Assembly: GCA_023213395.1 (NCBI GenBank)
Contig: CM041465.1
Coordinates: 155,999,741 to 156,063,740, forward strand
Length of the DNA: 64,000 nucleotides
From: Cycas panzhihuaensis
Taxonomy: Eukaryota > Cycadophyta
Direction: 5' to 3'
The translations under genes and the position numbers were made by a program. Shown in pieces: positions 10,422-21,430 of this stretch. Position 1 is the stretch's first letter. Every line of letters starts with the position of its first letter. The notes under the pieces were generated by a model, which did no database searches, was not told the DNA's origin, and saw only the letters and a list, made by a program, of their open reading frames with translations.

Positions 10422-11400
10422 CTAATGTGGAATAGTTCTTGTTTGTCTGATTGTTAGGAACTCTACAATGAGAGCACCAAAGTTATTTGCAACAAATGAC
10501 TTCTCGATAGTTGGTCTTTCTACATCTATTATAATAAAGGAGAGTGTTCTGTTGTTGTGGTTATCTAGGTTGTGGTGCTGTAAAGGGATTTGTTTCTTGT
10601 TGATTTTGTTGATGAGGGTTTCTCTACCCTTTGTTTTGGTTAGGATGATTCTGTTGGGGGTGCTCAACAAAGAACATTTTGAACAAGTGTATTATGAGAC
10701 TTGTTTTCCAACATCGACTCCTTAACAATTTGCATAAGATGAGTAATTAAAGCAACCAACTTAAGAAGTGAAGGTGATGAAATAGGTTGACTTAATGAAA
10801 CAACCTAGAAAACAACTTGATAAGGTAATGGGAAAAGTCGGCCAGCACCTATGCTACCACCACCATAAGGATCATCAAACTAAACAACCTGAATAAGAGT
10901 GGCCTCAGTAATAGTCATGAACTTAAATTAAATGAGTATATGTTCATATTGTCAATCCATTTACTCAACATAACCATACATTTAAGGATTTTAATGTAGA
11001 AGCTCGAAGTGGACCACACCACTAAGACTGTCAAAAAAGAGTTACTTGACAATGACATCCCTAAGAGGGACCATGAAATGACCCTTGAACTAGCAAAAAT
11101 TCTTTATATGTTAACTAATCATTTTATGTGGGACTATTTACATGATAGATATGCCTAAAGGCCCATCTTCTTCTACTTTGAAGAGCACAAAGTGGTTTAA
11201 GAATTTTTCAAACAAAATTTTGGTGTTATTGTTGATATTGCCTAAATGGTGTGCGAAAATAATTACATCTGCACAATGTCATAATAGACCTACATGGTCT
11301 TAATAAAATCATCAATATGTTTTTTGGGATCTTCATAAGGTCTGTCATAGAATTTGGACAAGCCAAAGTGAAGAGAGGGCATACCTAGAGCAACCTTTAG
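10422..11400 (-). pseudogene. Possible gypsy gag remnant
   Basis: On the minus strand near 11290-11360 the reading GLSKFYDRPYEDPKKHIDDF resembles the start of a retrotransposon Gag core, which often reads F-x-G-x-x-x-E-D-P-x-x-H-I-x-x-F. Further along, with frameshifts and stops, come hydrophobic stretches and then a polar segment near 10422-10670. No zinc knuckle, protease or RT could be read beside it, so the family is uncertain. It could instead be unrelated decayed DNA. Confidence 0.35.
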
Positions 11401-12111
11401 AATGGCTAACAATAAAGTCTCAATATGGCCAAGACATGGAAATCTCAACTTAGTGGTCAATGAGTACTTGCAAGTTTGGAACTCGTGATCATTGAAGGGT
11501 TAAGAGTTGATTAACTATTAAACCAAAAATGACAAATCATTGCAAATAAGTAGGTAGTTGTAAATAGTAATAAGTTGGATTATAGCTTCATAGGGGATAA
11601 AGGTGAAACTTCTAAAATCTGGGAGGTAACAACCTTTTCAAACATTCATGGATGAAGGGGTGAGAAACCTTTAAATTGTTGTAAAGATTTAATGAGGTTA
11701 ACAGGAACCCGAAAATGTCGACAACATTTGAAGGGTGAAAACTATCACAAAGATAACTAAAACTAGACTTCGATTCATGACCCGCTATGGTTACCAAAAA
11801 ATGTTGAGGCAAAAATTTCATATGATTTTTCACTATTAGTTTCTTATATGCCCAAGTGGAAAACATGTTTACAAATCAGCCAACATTCTTACAAGTTAAA
11901 TGATATTTATTTAAAGGGTTTCAATGGGTATCATATGTAAATTAAAGTATGCAACCCAGATTAAACTAGTGTGTTTCATCTATCAATTTGTATATTAGAA
12001 TTCAAGTTGAATTCAACTATTAGTTATTGACAGGTGGCCTTGTACTCACTATAAGAGAGATAACAATAATTAGGGTATCATGTCAATATTTTCCTATAGT
12101 TCAACAGTTAA
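11401..12111. other. No recognisable feature; target of Gy2
   Basis: AT-rich, no coding seen. It ends with the five bases GCAAT that are duplicated at the far side of Gy2. Confidence 0.4.
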
Positions 12112-12116
12112 GCAAT

Positions 12117-12491
12117 TGTAACATAACCTCACCTTTGCTTAGTAAGAGGAAACCACTAACAAGTAAGGATGGACCGCTAAGTCATCCAATAAGATGTAAG
12201 GCCGCTAGGGCCACCAATAGAGTTATGTGTATGGACCGCTAAGTCGTCCAATAAGATGTAAGGCCGCTAGGGCCACCAATAGAATCATTAAGGATGAGGA
12301 CCGCTACTTGTGTATTTAAAGGGTTAAACTACTCATAATGTTATTGAGTATGATATCTTGAAAGCAGAAAGTACTTCGGTACTCATTTTGGTGACTTATT
12401 TTCTGTGTTCGCTTATGATTCGTGTTATTTGGCTTCAATTTCTGCTAAACATCAATTCTTCGAGCCCCGATTGCTGAGAAGGAACGGTCCA
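12117..12491 (+). repeat. Gy2 5' LTR (375 bp)
   Basis: It starts TGTAACATA and ends ACGGTCCA. A segment starting GGACCGCTAAGTC is repeated at 12171 and 12233, with a partial third copy at 12298, giving a period of 62-65 bp in the presumed U3 region. GTATTTAAAG near 12313 is a possible TATA-like element. Confidence 0.93.
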
Positions 12492-12493
12492 AG

Positions 12494-12505
12494 TGGTATC
12501 AGAGC
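12494..12505 (+). promoter_or_regulatory. Gy2 primer-binding site (tRNA-iMet)
   Basis: TGGTATCAGAGC, an exact match to the usual plant initiator-Met primer site, two bases after the LTR end. Confidence 0.92.
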
Positions 12506-13622
12506 TGCGTTCGTGATCGTGGGAAGCTGCCCAAAATAGCAATTTTTTTTTTTTTTCCTGTATGATTGAATACTCTATCTACCTAGCTAGAGATTGAGGA
12601 AAAACCTTTACTCAGTACTCTCTCTAAGAAGATTGAGGAACCAGAAAGGATGTATTAGAGGTCGCGAAGCAAAGGGGAATTTCGACCTTCAGGTACCGCA
12701 AGCAATTTATTTCTTCTATTTTTAAGTTTTTTTTTTCTCTGCATTAGGTTATATTCCAAGGGTAGATAACACCGCTGGGCGGCTACCCTTTGTGGCATTT
12801 CCCACCTCTCCTTTCTGGGTAGATCCCACTGCGTATACCCCCTTTAGGATTCCAAAACCCTCCCTAGTACAGGTAACCTATCGGTTGCTGAAGTCTTGCG
12901 GTGCAGTGGTTAGCGGTTAGCGCCACGAAGTTACCTGCCCCAACTTCTGCATCAGAAGTTTATTGGCAGGCCCATAAGACCAAGCACACCTCATTCTGCA
13001 GTGGGTAGAACACATCTGCTCTTTCGCGTTTCCCCTGCCCTAGTCTTAGTCACAAGCCATTGACTGCCTGAATTCAAAACTTGTCAGAACAGTCAAGCCT
13101 CTCTAAAAAAATAAAATAAAATAAAATAAAATAAAAAAGAAAAAGAAAAAAGAGAGAAAAAAAAAAAAGGAAAAAAAAAAAGAAAAGAAAAAAAAAAAGA
13201 GAGCAAAAAAAAAAAAAAAAAAAACACTTAGCTCTTGCTCAAAAGTGCGAAAAAAAATACCCTTATAACTCATATACCCCAACTCGATCAGCATCTTGTA
13301 AGGGTCATTTTGCACTAGGTTAGTCTATACCCCAATTTTCACCCTTTTTATACTGGTGGGCCCCACCACTCCAAATTTACCTTAAAACTCATACATCCCA
13401 TTTCAATAAGTTTTTGTGCTCTTTCTAGTGGACTAAATATCTTGCTTATGTAATTCTGGGGTCAACAGGCTATAGACACCCCACATTCCCTTATTTTGCC
13501 CCTTTCCTTTCCATATAGCAACTCCCTATTCTTCTATCCCGTTCTTTCTTGAATCTGTCCCACTTCGTTTTTTTCCTTCTTTCTACTTACTCCCGCTTCT
13601 TTAATCCCTTTCCTCAACTTCA
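12506..13622 (+). other. Gy2 leader with A-rich tract
   Basis: Non-coding leader of about 1.1 kb between primer site and gag start. It contains a purine-rich, mostly poly-A tract at 13105-13225 that begins with repeated AAAAT units. Confidence 0.7.
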
Positions 13623-14760
13623 ATGGCAAAAAATCAAACAGAAAAAATTTCTGAGTTGACCAATGATTTGTCTAACTTCAAAATAGAGGTCAGCGATAAA
13701 CTTAGTAACATACCTACCAACCGACCTGGTCGACACCAAGAATGATATTATTCAACTGGTTCAACAGTTGTTGTCATCCCATGCCCAAAGCACAGGAGCT
13801 TCTACCTCAACGGGCAACCCACCTCCCCCTTCTCCAGGAAGCAATGCACATACAGGAGGTTCTCCACCAAGATGTAGTTTTCCACCACAAGATCAACATT
13901 CCTACCTTTGATCCAGATGTGAATAGAGAGTGCACTCGAAGTTGGATTAATAAGTTAGAATCCTACTTCACTCTCCACCCGATGTCAGAAGAGGACCAAC
14001 TCTTATACGCTTCCATTCATTTAGATGGTCGAGCTCACCATTGGTTCAACTGGTGGAAGCGGGAATATCCCTCTCACCAAACTTGGTCGCACTTCACTAG
14101 TTGTTTCTTCGAGCAATACGAAGATACATGGAGTCAATCTTTTTTCACACAACTCACCCGGCTTAAGCAGACATCAACTGTAGAAGCTTATACGGATGAA
14201 TTTCAAGCTTTATACAACCGCACGCCACAAAGCCAAAACTTGGACAAACAAACAGTGATTGATATTTATGTGGCGGGACTCCAAGACCGTATTCAGATGA
14301 GATTAAAGACAATGGCAATTTACTCCCTTAAGGAAGCTTTCAAGTGGGCATGTGCGAGAAGCCGAGTTTGCAGTGATGACCCTCAGCCATTCGACGGGAT
14401 AACTCTTGGTTCTCACGCAATCGACAAGATCTCCAGCGACCTCGACCTCGATTTGATGATGCGTCTCGTCCTCAAGCTGACTTCACACGTCCTCGACCAC
14501 GACAGGATGATTCTCGTCCACCTATGGATCGCCAGAATGAGGACACATCCACCAAAAGAGTCCAGATTTCTCAAGTTGAAGCACAACATCATCTTGAGGC
14601 TGGCCTTTGTATGCAGTGTGCAGAAAAGTGGACTTTCGGGCATGGTCGTTTTTGCAAGGCACGGCGTATGGTTTTTTCCATTGACCCATCCCTCCCCTCG
14701 GACGATCCCTCTGATTCTGACTCTGACCAGAGGTGATGATGATACCCATGATGATCCTGC
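13623..14760 (+). pseudogene. Gy2 gag, frameshifted
   Basis: The likely start is ATG at 13623 (MAKNQTEKISELTNDL), because the same frame continues into a coiled-coil-like N-terminus before breaking near 13735. The Pro/Ser-rich linker that follows reads in another frame. The core (about 13890-14390) reads IPTFDPDVNRE, WINKLESYFTLHPM, RAHHWFNWWKREYP, FFEQYEDTW and IQMRLKTM, a Retrotrans_gag domain. A zinc knuckle, CMQCAEKWTFGHGRFC, follows in a third frame near 14610-14660. At least three indels break the protein. Gag would form the particle and package element RNA. Confidence 0.88.
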
Positions 14761-15190
14761 ACCAGACCCCCAACCTGAAGTATCTATATCCGCTGTCACC
14801 ACCTCCTCCTGCCCTGAACCCCTAAGAGTTAGAGGCATTCTCCGCAAGACTCCAATATCTATCTTGATCGACGGTGGCGCGTCACTTAACTTCATTGATA
14901 TTTCGATTGCTAGACAAATTAACCTATATATCGTCCCAAAAATTGCCTTCACCTGCTCTCTACCAGGGTACCAGAAACTCCATTGTGCAGGTGTTATCAA
15001 AAACCTCCAAGTCCAAATTGGCTCATACCTTTTAGTATCAGACTTCTATGCCTTGTCAATAGGAGGGTCGGATGCCATCTTAGGGATTCAATGGTTGCAA
15101 ACACTAGGGACTTATAGCACGAACAACTCACCTACAAATCCATTCATTGCTTTCAAAGACCACATGGGGCGAAACCACAAAATTTACTAA
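14761..15190 (+). pseudogene. Gy2 protease domain
   Basis: An aspartic protease domain that would cleave the Gag-Pol polyprotein. The active-site loop reads ILIDGGASLNFID at about 14860-14900, DGG in place of the commoner DSG. The C-terminal half, including SDFYALSIGGSDAILGIQWL (15040-15095), fits the retropepsin-like fold of plant chromoviruses (usual GxDVVLGxxWL). The frame stops at 15188-15190, before the RT, in the linker TKFTNVIPEPS-like region, which is another break. Confidence 0.85.
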
Positions 15191-15207
15191 TGTAATCCCC
15201 GAACCAA

Positions 15208-16640
15208 GTGGTCTCTCCTGGACGTATGAAACGCCATCTTCAATCTCACTTAGGGTATATAGTCCGCCTCAATAATATTCAAATCGAACCACAAATTCAT
15301 CCACATATCCAGGATGTCATTACCCAATATGAACAAGTATTTGCCCCTCTGCCTGCCACCAACCCCTCCCGACCGCAGCTTTTCATACAATTGACCTCCA
15401 ATCTAACCATGACCCTATCAGCCTTCGACCTTACCGAAACTCATACTTCCAAAAGAATGAAATCGAGAAACTCACAAATGAACTCCTTGACATGGGCATA
15501 ATCCAACCTAGTAAAAGCCCCTATGCAGCCCCAATTGTCTTAGTTCAGAAGAAGGATGGCTCTTTTCGCCTCTGTGTTGACTATAGGGAATTAAATAAGA
15601 TTACCATCAAAATAAGTTTCCCACCCCTCGCATAGATGACATGCTAGATGAAATCCATGGTGCAACCATCTTCTCTAAGTTAGACCTCCAACTGTTATTA
15701 CCAAATCCCAATTGCCCCACAAGATTGTCATAAGACAAAGATTTCGCACATCATGGCCATTTTGAGTTTCGAGCAATGCCCTTTGGCCTTTGTAATGCCC
15801 TCAAAGAACCTTCCAAGCTCTCATGAATAGAATCTTTGGGCCCTACCTTCGAAAGTTTGTCATAGTTTTCTTTGACGACATTCTTATTTATAGTGCCTGC
15901 CTGGATCTCCATATCCAACACTTAGAAATTGTTCTTCAAATATTGCAGAACCACCAACTCTATGCAAAACTATCTAAGTGTGAGTTCGGACAATCAGAAC
16001 TCAAATATTTGGGCCATATCATATCATCAGAAGGGGTACATGTAGACCCTGACAAAATATCGGTCATCACAACGTGGCCGACACCTACCACTCTTACCCA
16101 ACTACGAGCATTTCTTGGGCTCACAGGGTTTTATCGACGCTTTGTGCGTAACTATGCGACTCTTGCTACCCCATTAACTAACCTCCTTCGTAAAGAGGCT
16201 TTTCAATGGTCTCCCGAAGCAGAGGTTGCCTTTGCCCACCTCAAGGTTGTAATGACCTCCACTCCGGTCCTCATCACTCCTGATTTTAACCAACCCTTCC
16301 AACTTGAATGCGATGCTTCAGGGTTTGGTTTAGGTGCTGTCCTAATGCAAGACTCTCATCCCATTGCATTTGAAAGCCGAAAATTAAAAGATCACGAGCT
16401 TCACCTCTCTACATATCAGAAAGAAATGAAGGCTATTCTCCATGCTATTGATAAATGGCGGCAATATCTCTTAGGCTCTAAGTTCACTATTCTTACATCA
16501 TCGTAGCCTCCATAATTTATTGACTCAGCCAGTCTTGTCAGAAGAACAAGCTAAGTGGATTCATCGATTACAAGTCTTTGACTTCTCAATAGCATATAAA
16601 AAAGGTAAAGATAATGCAAAGGCGGATGCTCTTTCACGTC
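15208..16640 (+). pseudogene. Gy2 reverse transcriptase and RNase H
   Basis: Motifs in order: [19 protein letters not shown] and [17 protein letters not shown] (about 15475-15600), a damaged [12 protein letters not shown] stretch with indels at 15610-15720, MPFGLCN-like remains near 15778, and the catalytic FFDD at 15868-15879, intact. The frame is then open through KCEFG, YLGHIIS, WPTPTTLTQLRAFLGL and the RNase H motifs ECDASGFGLGAVL and YQKEMKAI to 16506. The RNase H TDH motif is damaged (TILTSS). The RNase H tail, KKGKDNAKADALSR, reads in a new frame at 16600-16660. At least four frame breaks. Confidence 0.9.
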
Positions 16641-17640
16641 TCCATCCTAACGACAATGGTCCGAACCCAAGCCTCCATGCCATCAAGAACCCCAACCCCT
16701 TTGGCTCGATGAACTATGTGTTGCAAATCATGCCCAGCCCGACTATCCTAATTGGAGGGAAAAAGTTCTCACCCATAAAGCTTGGTCAACCTTCCACAAT
16801 CATCTCCTCTACCACAATCGTATCTTTGTCCATCCCTCCTCCTCATTCATCCCTAAAATCCTAACTAATACCACTCATCTCCCTTGGTGGCCACTCCGGC
16901 TCGATAAGACTTATCGACCTGATTCACGCAGATTTCTTTTGGCCCCACATGAAGACCACCATATTCACCTTCAGATCGGAATGTGACACCACAACGGAAT
17001 AAAGTAGAGACCAAACCTCTCCCTGGCCTTCTTCAACCATTAAATATTTCGCAAGGTAAGTGGCAAGATATTGCCATGGACTTCATCACGGGCCTACCAC
17101 CATCTGTCGGGTTTGACTCCATTTGGGTAATCATTGATCGATTAACCAAGTACTCACACTTTCTCCCAGTGCACACCTCCTATTCATCCTCTCGTCTTGC
17201 TGACTTATACGTCCAATTCATATTTCGCCTCCATGGTTTTCCATCATCTATCGTCTGTGACTGCGACCCTAAGTTTACCAGCTCCTTTTGGCAAGAACTC
17301 TTTAAGGCCGTTGGAACCTCCTTTAACATGAGCTCTGCCTACCACCCATAAACAGATGGCCAAATCTGAGGTTCTAAACAAAACTTTAGAAACTTATCTA
17401 CGTTGCTTTGCTTCAGAACACCAAGCTAAATGGACCTCATGGCTTGCCCTGGCCGAGTATTGGTATAACTCCTCCCATCATTCTGCCATTGGTATGTCCC
17501 CCTTTTTGGCTCTTTATGGCTACCACCCACCTTCTCACCATACCCTAGCCACAATTTTAGAAATGTGCAACAAAAGCTTCAAGAAATGGATCAAATCTTG
17601 CATGCCCTTTGACAAAATCTAGCTAGTTCTCGAAATCGAA
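16641..17640 (+). pseudogene. Gy2 integrase
   Basis: The zinc-binding region is decayed (remnants of GGHSG and of ECDTTQRNK near 16890-16998). The catalytic core follows: DIAMDFITGLP with the first D, VIIDRLTKYSHFLPVH, then VCDCDPKFTSSFWQELF where the usual SDRDPKF has become CDCDPKF, and the segment TDGQ..SEVLNKTLETYL holding the catalytic E, split by a stop and an indel at 17350. WYNSSHHSAIGMSPFLALYGYHPP completes the core. Would catalyse insertion of the cDNA. Confidence 0.88.
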
Positions 17641-18105
17641 TGAAGCAAATGCAGCGCACCGCCACCGCCGATAGATCCTTTGATATTGGAGATGTAGTAT
17701 ACCGCCTCCAACCTTATAAGCAACAATCACTCAAGTCCCATCAAGGGCATAAACTAAGCCCCCGCTACTATCCTCCTTATAACATCCTCCACAAAATTCC
17801 TCAACTTCCTTATCCCCTTCAACTCCCCCCAAACACTAATATTCATAATCTCTTCCACCTATCCTCCCTAAAAAAATACCTTCCACCTAAACTTACACCC
17901 CACACAACCCTTCCCATTCTCTCTCAACAACAAACTCTTACACTTCCTCCTCATAAAATCCTTGCTACCGCCACGCCTCCGTAATCGCACTATTTCGAAC
18001 ACTTGGTACAGTGGATTGGCTGCGATGCTGATGAAGCTACTTGGGAGTCAGAAGAGTTCATCCAGAAACATCCTCATCTCCAACGCTGCGAGGACTTAGC
18101 GTCTC
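17640..18105 (+). pseudogene. Gy2 integrase C-terminus and chromodomain
   Basis: After the core comes the SH3-like end, FDIGDVVYRLQPYKQQSL, HKLSPRYYPPYNILHKI, and HNLFHLSSLKKYLP. A frameshift near 17985 leads into HLVQWIGCDADEATWESEEF and QKHPHL at about 17998-18085. This matches the chromodomain pattern L-V-x-W-x-G-x-x-x-x-E-A-T-W-E of plant chromoviruses, thought to guide insertion to heterochromatin. Homologous wording closes Gy7 at the window edge. Confidence 0.85.
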
Positions 18106-18116
18106 AAAGGGGGGGA
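18106..18116 (+). promoter_or_regulatory. Gy2 polypurine tract
   Basis: AAAGGGGGGGA lies two bases before the 3' LTR, the expected place for plus-strand priming. Confidence 0.9.
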
Positions 18117-18118
18117 CC

Positions 18119-18495
18119 TGTAACATAGCCTCACCTTTGCTTAGCAAGAGGAAACCACTAACAAGTAAGGATGGACCGCTAAGTCATCCAATAAGATGTA
18201 AGGCCGCTAGGGCCACCAATAGAGTTATGTGTATGGACCGCTAAGTCGTCCAATAAGATGTAAGGCCGCTAGGGCCACCAATAGAATCATTAAGGATGAA
18301 GACCCCTACTTGTGTATTTAAAGGGTTAAACTACTCATAATGTTATTGAGTATGATATCTTGAAAGGAGAAAGTACTTCGGTACTCATTTTGGTGACTTA
18401 TTTTCTGTGTTCTGTTTGCGCATTCGTGTTATTTGGCTTCAATTTCTGCTAAACATCAATTCTTCGAGCCCCGATTGCTGAGAAGGAACGGTCCA
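18119..18495 (+). repeat. Gy2 3' LTR (377 bp)
   Basis: Same ends and internal duplication as the 5' LTR. It differs from it by about five substitutions plus an indel cluster near 18410-18420. Followed by GCAAT. Confidence 0.93.
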
Positions 18496-18500
18496 GCAAT

Positions 18501-20088
18501 CCTAAAAGAATTTAATTTATTTAATCATTGTTCCCACTAAACAATGTTAGGTGGTCTCCCTTACTTATGAAGCTTCAAACCTTTTCTAGAATAACTTTAA
18601 TAACCTTGGTAATAAAATCCAAGGTAAACTTCAACCCTAGAATTTGCTTGAAACAAACCTTAAATGGTGAAAGATAAGGTTTGCTCTAGTCCTTCTAAGG
18701 GAGATCACAAGATCGATCATAATCTCGCAATCAATTTTAGAAAAAGGATATATTAACAACCTACCTATACTTAGATATCACTAGGACTACTCAAGTTTAC
18801 TTAGAAACCTGAAATTTTATAGATATATTCTACAAAATATGTCACACCAATATGTCTTCGCCTCTATTAAAAGAAGAAACTCCTAGTTGGTTGAGGGTGT
18901 CAATCACTAAGGACCCCACTATGTATTATGCAAAGGGTCTTAATTCAATAATTAACTTAGTGAGAAGAGTAACCAAGATTTTTATTCAACAAACACACTG
19001 GACCTACCCTTGGACCAAGGAAGACAACTGGCTAAGAAGAGGATAATGTTACTTAAACACGATTGCCCTAAATGCATATGCCAAGCTAAGTTCACTCCCA
19101 AAAGATCAAGCGAATGAGCTCGTGTCTGACATCAAAAGGACAAAACAAAGTTTCACTTATAGACCTTGAAGTGGGATATACGTGCAAAACATATCCCAAT
19201 ATTGTTATTTCTATTAAAAAATTATGCGAAAAATGTGTCAAATGCACAAGATTTGTTAATGTTTTGGCATGCTTTAAAAATAAGAATGAAATAAATGGAA
19301 TGTGATTTAAACCTCATTGTCTCTTTTAAAATTCAAAAACACAAAAATGTCTTCCCCCTAGTGTCAAAAAAATTATTTCAAATTTGTAAATAAACCCCCC
19401 TTTCAAAAATTGATATTCATATGATACTTTTAAAATGTTATCTAAAAATAATTTAAAACAAAAAAATAAATAGATTCCCAAGAGATTAAAACCCATAAGA
19501 CCTTTTTCCTGAATGTATTCCTATTAAATGATAATAATTTTTTATTTACTTAAATTCACATTTTTTTCTCCTCTAATATGCAACAAAAATATCTCATGCA
19601 CAAAGTTGGGTTTAATTAAAAAGTGAATAAAATAATGCACTAATCCTAACAAGAATGGAACCCACAAATCTCTATCATCTAAAGTTAATTTCCCCTTATC
19701 TTTAACCACAAAATTAAATCACTTTTTTTTTTCTTTGGAAAAATGACTCCCTCTTCTCCTCTTCACAAGTATAAGCATCAGACATAGTTCCTTTTTTGTG
19801 TACAAACCAGGGTACGAAATTGTACGGTTGTACAGACTTCAAAAATCGAAGTTATCAGAATCATACCAAACTTACCCAGATTGTAGATCGGAGTCTCCTT
19901 GTCATTTCTTCCTTCTACACTGATGTGATTTGAGGTCATTTCAAAGGGCTTTTGATGATATTTTCAAACCATTTTTTATTCTATCCATACACTTTCAATT
20001 CCATACAAAATTCTGTATAGCCATCCATATAGTCATACGACTCAATCTTTGCCTTCAGAAATAAAATCCCATTCTCTATTGTTTGATC
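18501..20088. other. No recognisable gene; expected site of the Cp2 5' end
   Basis: AT-rich DNA. Small open frames at 18852-19046 and 19114-19305 have no motif I recognise. A Cp2 5' LTR and primer site, expected just before 20089, could not be found: no match to the 3' LTR at 24159-24372 and no TGGTATCAGA. Confidence 0.45.
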
Positions 20089-21030
20089 ATGACCTCCTCT
20101 GTTTTGGGACTTAATGAATCTCATAAACTGATTGAAAACAACTAGCACGTCTGGAAGATCAAAATGGAAGCATTCCTACATGCAAAAAATGCTTGGGAAA
20201 TTGCTACTAGTTAAGAAGAAATGCCAAAAACTAAAGGTGATGCTCAAAAAACCTGGAAGGAAAGAAATAACATTGGAATAATAACCTTAAAAATGTCAGT
20301 TTCAAATCATCTTCTGATATACACTGATAAATCCAATTCTTGTTCACAAATTTGGAAAACATTTGAAAATCTATATGCTCAAAGAAATAGAGCCAAAATC
20401 ATAACCTTGAAGGAGGAACTATTCAAGTTATCAATGAAAGAAATAGAAATAGTAACTGATTTTATCCACACAGTTACTTCAATTTGGAAAGATCTCTTGA
20501 GCACTGGTGCTGACATTTCTGAAAAAAATAGTGGTAGAAATAGTAGTAGGGAAACTTCCAAAAAGCTTTGATATGACTATTAACACCCTAACTAATACTA
20601 GCATGATTGAAGGAATGACACTTGATGAACTAATAGGTTGCTAAGACAAGAACAAAGAAATAGGAGACACAAAGACAGTGTAGGATTAGAAGATGCTTTT
20701 GTAACCAAGCTGAACATAGGAGGTTCAACGAGACGAGGTCAGTTTAGAGGTAAAGGACGAACATAGGATTCTAGGCCTGTATCACGTGGAAGGTGGTTAG
20801 AGAGTAGAAGATGTGGTCGGATGTATCTCCCAAGGGATGCTCATGTTTGCTTCAATTACGGCAGAACCAGACACTTTTCAAGTCAGTGCCATGCATTTGA
20901 TGTTTGTTATCATTGTGGATAGTCAGGACACTACCCCTATCAATGTCCTCAACGAAGAGCTGAGATCTAAAGAGGAAAGAGACTTGCGGGAAATTATAGC
21001 AAAGAGCAAATAGATAAGGAAGAAGAAGAA
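20089..21030 (+). pseudogene. Cp2 gag
   Basis: The likely start is ATG at 20089 (MTSSVLGLNESHKLIENN), since the same frame continues past a TAG to HVWKIKMEAFLHAKNAWEI, the usual start of copia Gag. The body, KMSVSNHLLIYTDKSNSCSQ and KIITLKEELFKLSMKE, is a UBN2-type copia Gag. After a break near 20570, two zinc-knuckle relics are seen: CFNYGRTRHFSSQC (20848) and CYHCGxSGHYPYQC (20910). The first has a cysteine changed to tyrosine, and a stop lies in the second. Confidence 0.85.
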
Positions 21031-21430
21031 ACAACCTTTGTTGCATCCTTGTCAGCCAGTCTCCATGAGAAGGACGTTTGGCATGTTGACTTTGGGGCAT
21101 CACGACACATGACAAATAAAAAAGACTGGTTTGAATCCATTAAACCTTACTCCTCAGAGAAATTAGTCAAATTGGGAGATAAATACACCCTAAACATCAA
21201 GGGAGTAGGTACTATTGCTGTGAATCTACAAGGTTGTGTAAGAAAAATTGGTAACACACTTCTTGTACCCAAATTGAAGATGAATCTCCTATTTGTTGCA
21301 CAATTGAGAAATAAACATCTGAGAACCATATTTGATGAAAAAGGTATATGTTATATATTAGATATGAAGAATAATGGGGATGTCATAGCCAAAGGGGTAA
21401 AATGTAATGACCTCTATAAATTGTTGTCTG
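21031..21430 (+). pseudogene. Cp2 protease
   Basis: Protease segment with the active-site loop WHVDFGASRHMTN at about 21079-21117; the usual DSGAS has become DFGAS. It continues openly through VKLGDKYTLNIKGVGTIAV, LLVPKLKMNLLFVAQL and YILDMKNNG, the normal copia sequence between protease and integrase. It lies in the longest intact frame of this half of the element (21049-21585). Confidence 0.85.

Larger units (their letters stand above)
12117..18495 (+). mobile_element. Gy2, full-length Ty3/gypsy chromovirus
   Basis: This is a complete 6.4-kb element: LTR 12117-12491, primer site at 12494, gag, protease, RT, RNase H, integrase, chromodomain, polypurine tract and LTR 18119-18495. It is flanked by a perfect 5-base duplication GCAAT at 12112-12116 and 18496-18500. 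By eye the two LTRs differ at about five substitutions and one small indel cluster, roughly 98% identical, making it probably the youngest element here with paired LTRs. The internal region nevertheless has about ten frame breaks, so it cannot make its own proteins. Confidence 0.92.

Noticed and set aside
13103-13315. Minus-strand open frame rich in phenylalanine
   Set aside because: It is only the complement of the A-rich leader tract of Gy2; low complexity, no start context or homologue.
14860-14885. DGG in place of DSG in proteases as a loss-of-function sign
   Set aside because: The DGGS/DGGA form occurs in Gy2, Gy4 and Gy6 alike and is known in plant gypsy elements, so it is more likely a family variant than damage.
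14413-15000. 195-codon minus-strand open frame
   Set aside because: It lies opposite the Gy2 gag-protease reading, whose motifs are recognisable; the minus frame shows none.
18852-19305. Two small plus-strand open frames that could be a host gene
   Set aside because: Sixty-odd codons each, no domain, no splice-site pattern or homologous motif that I can see.
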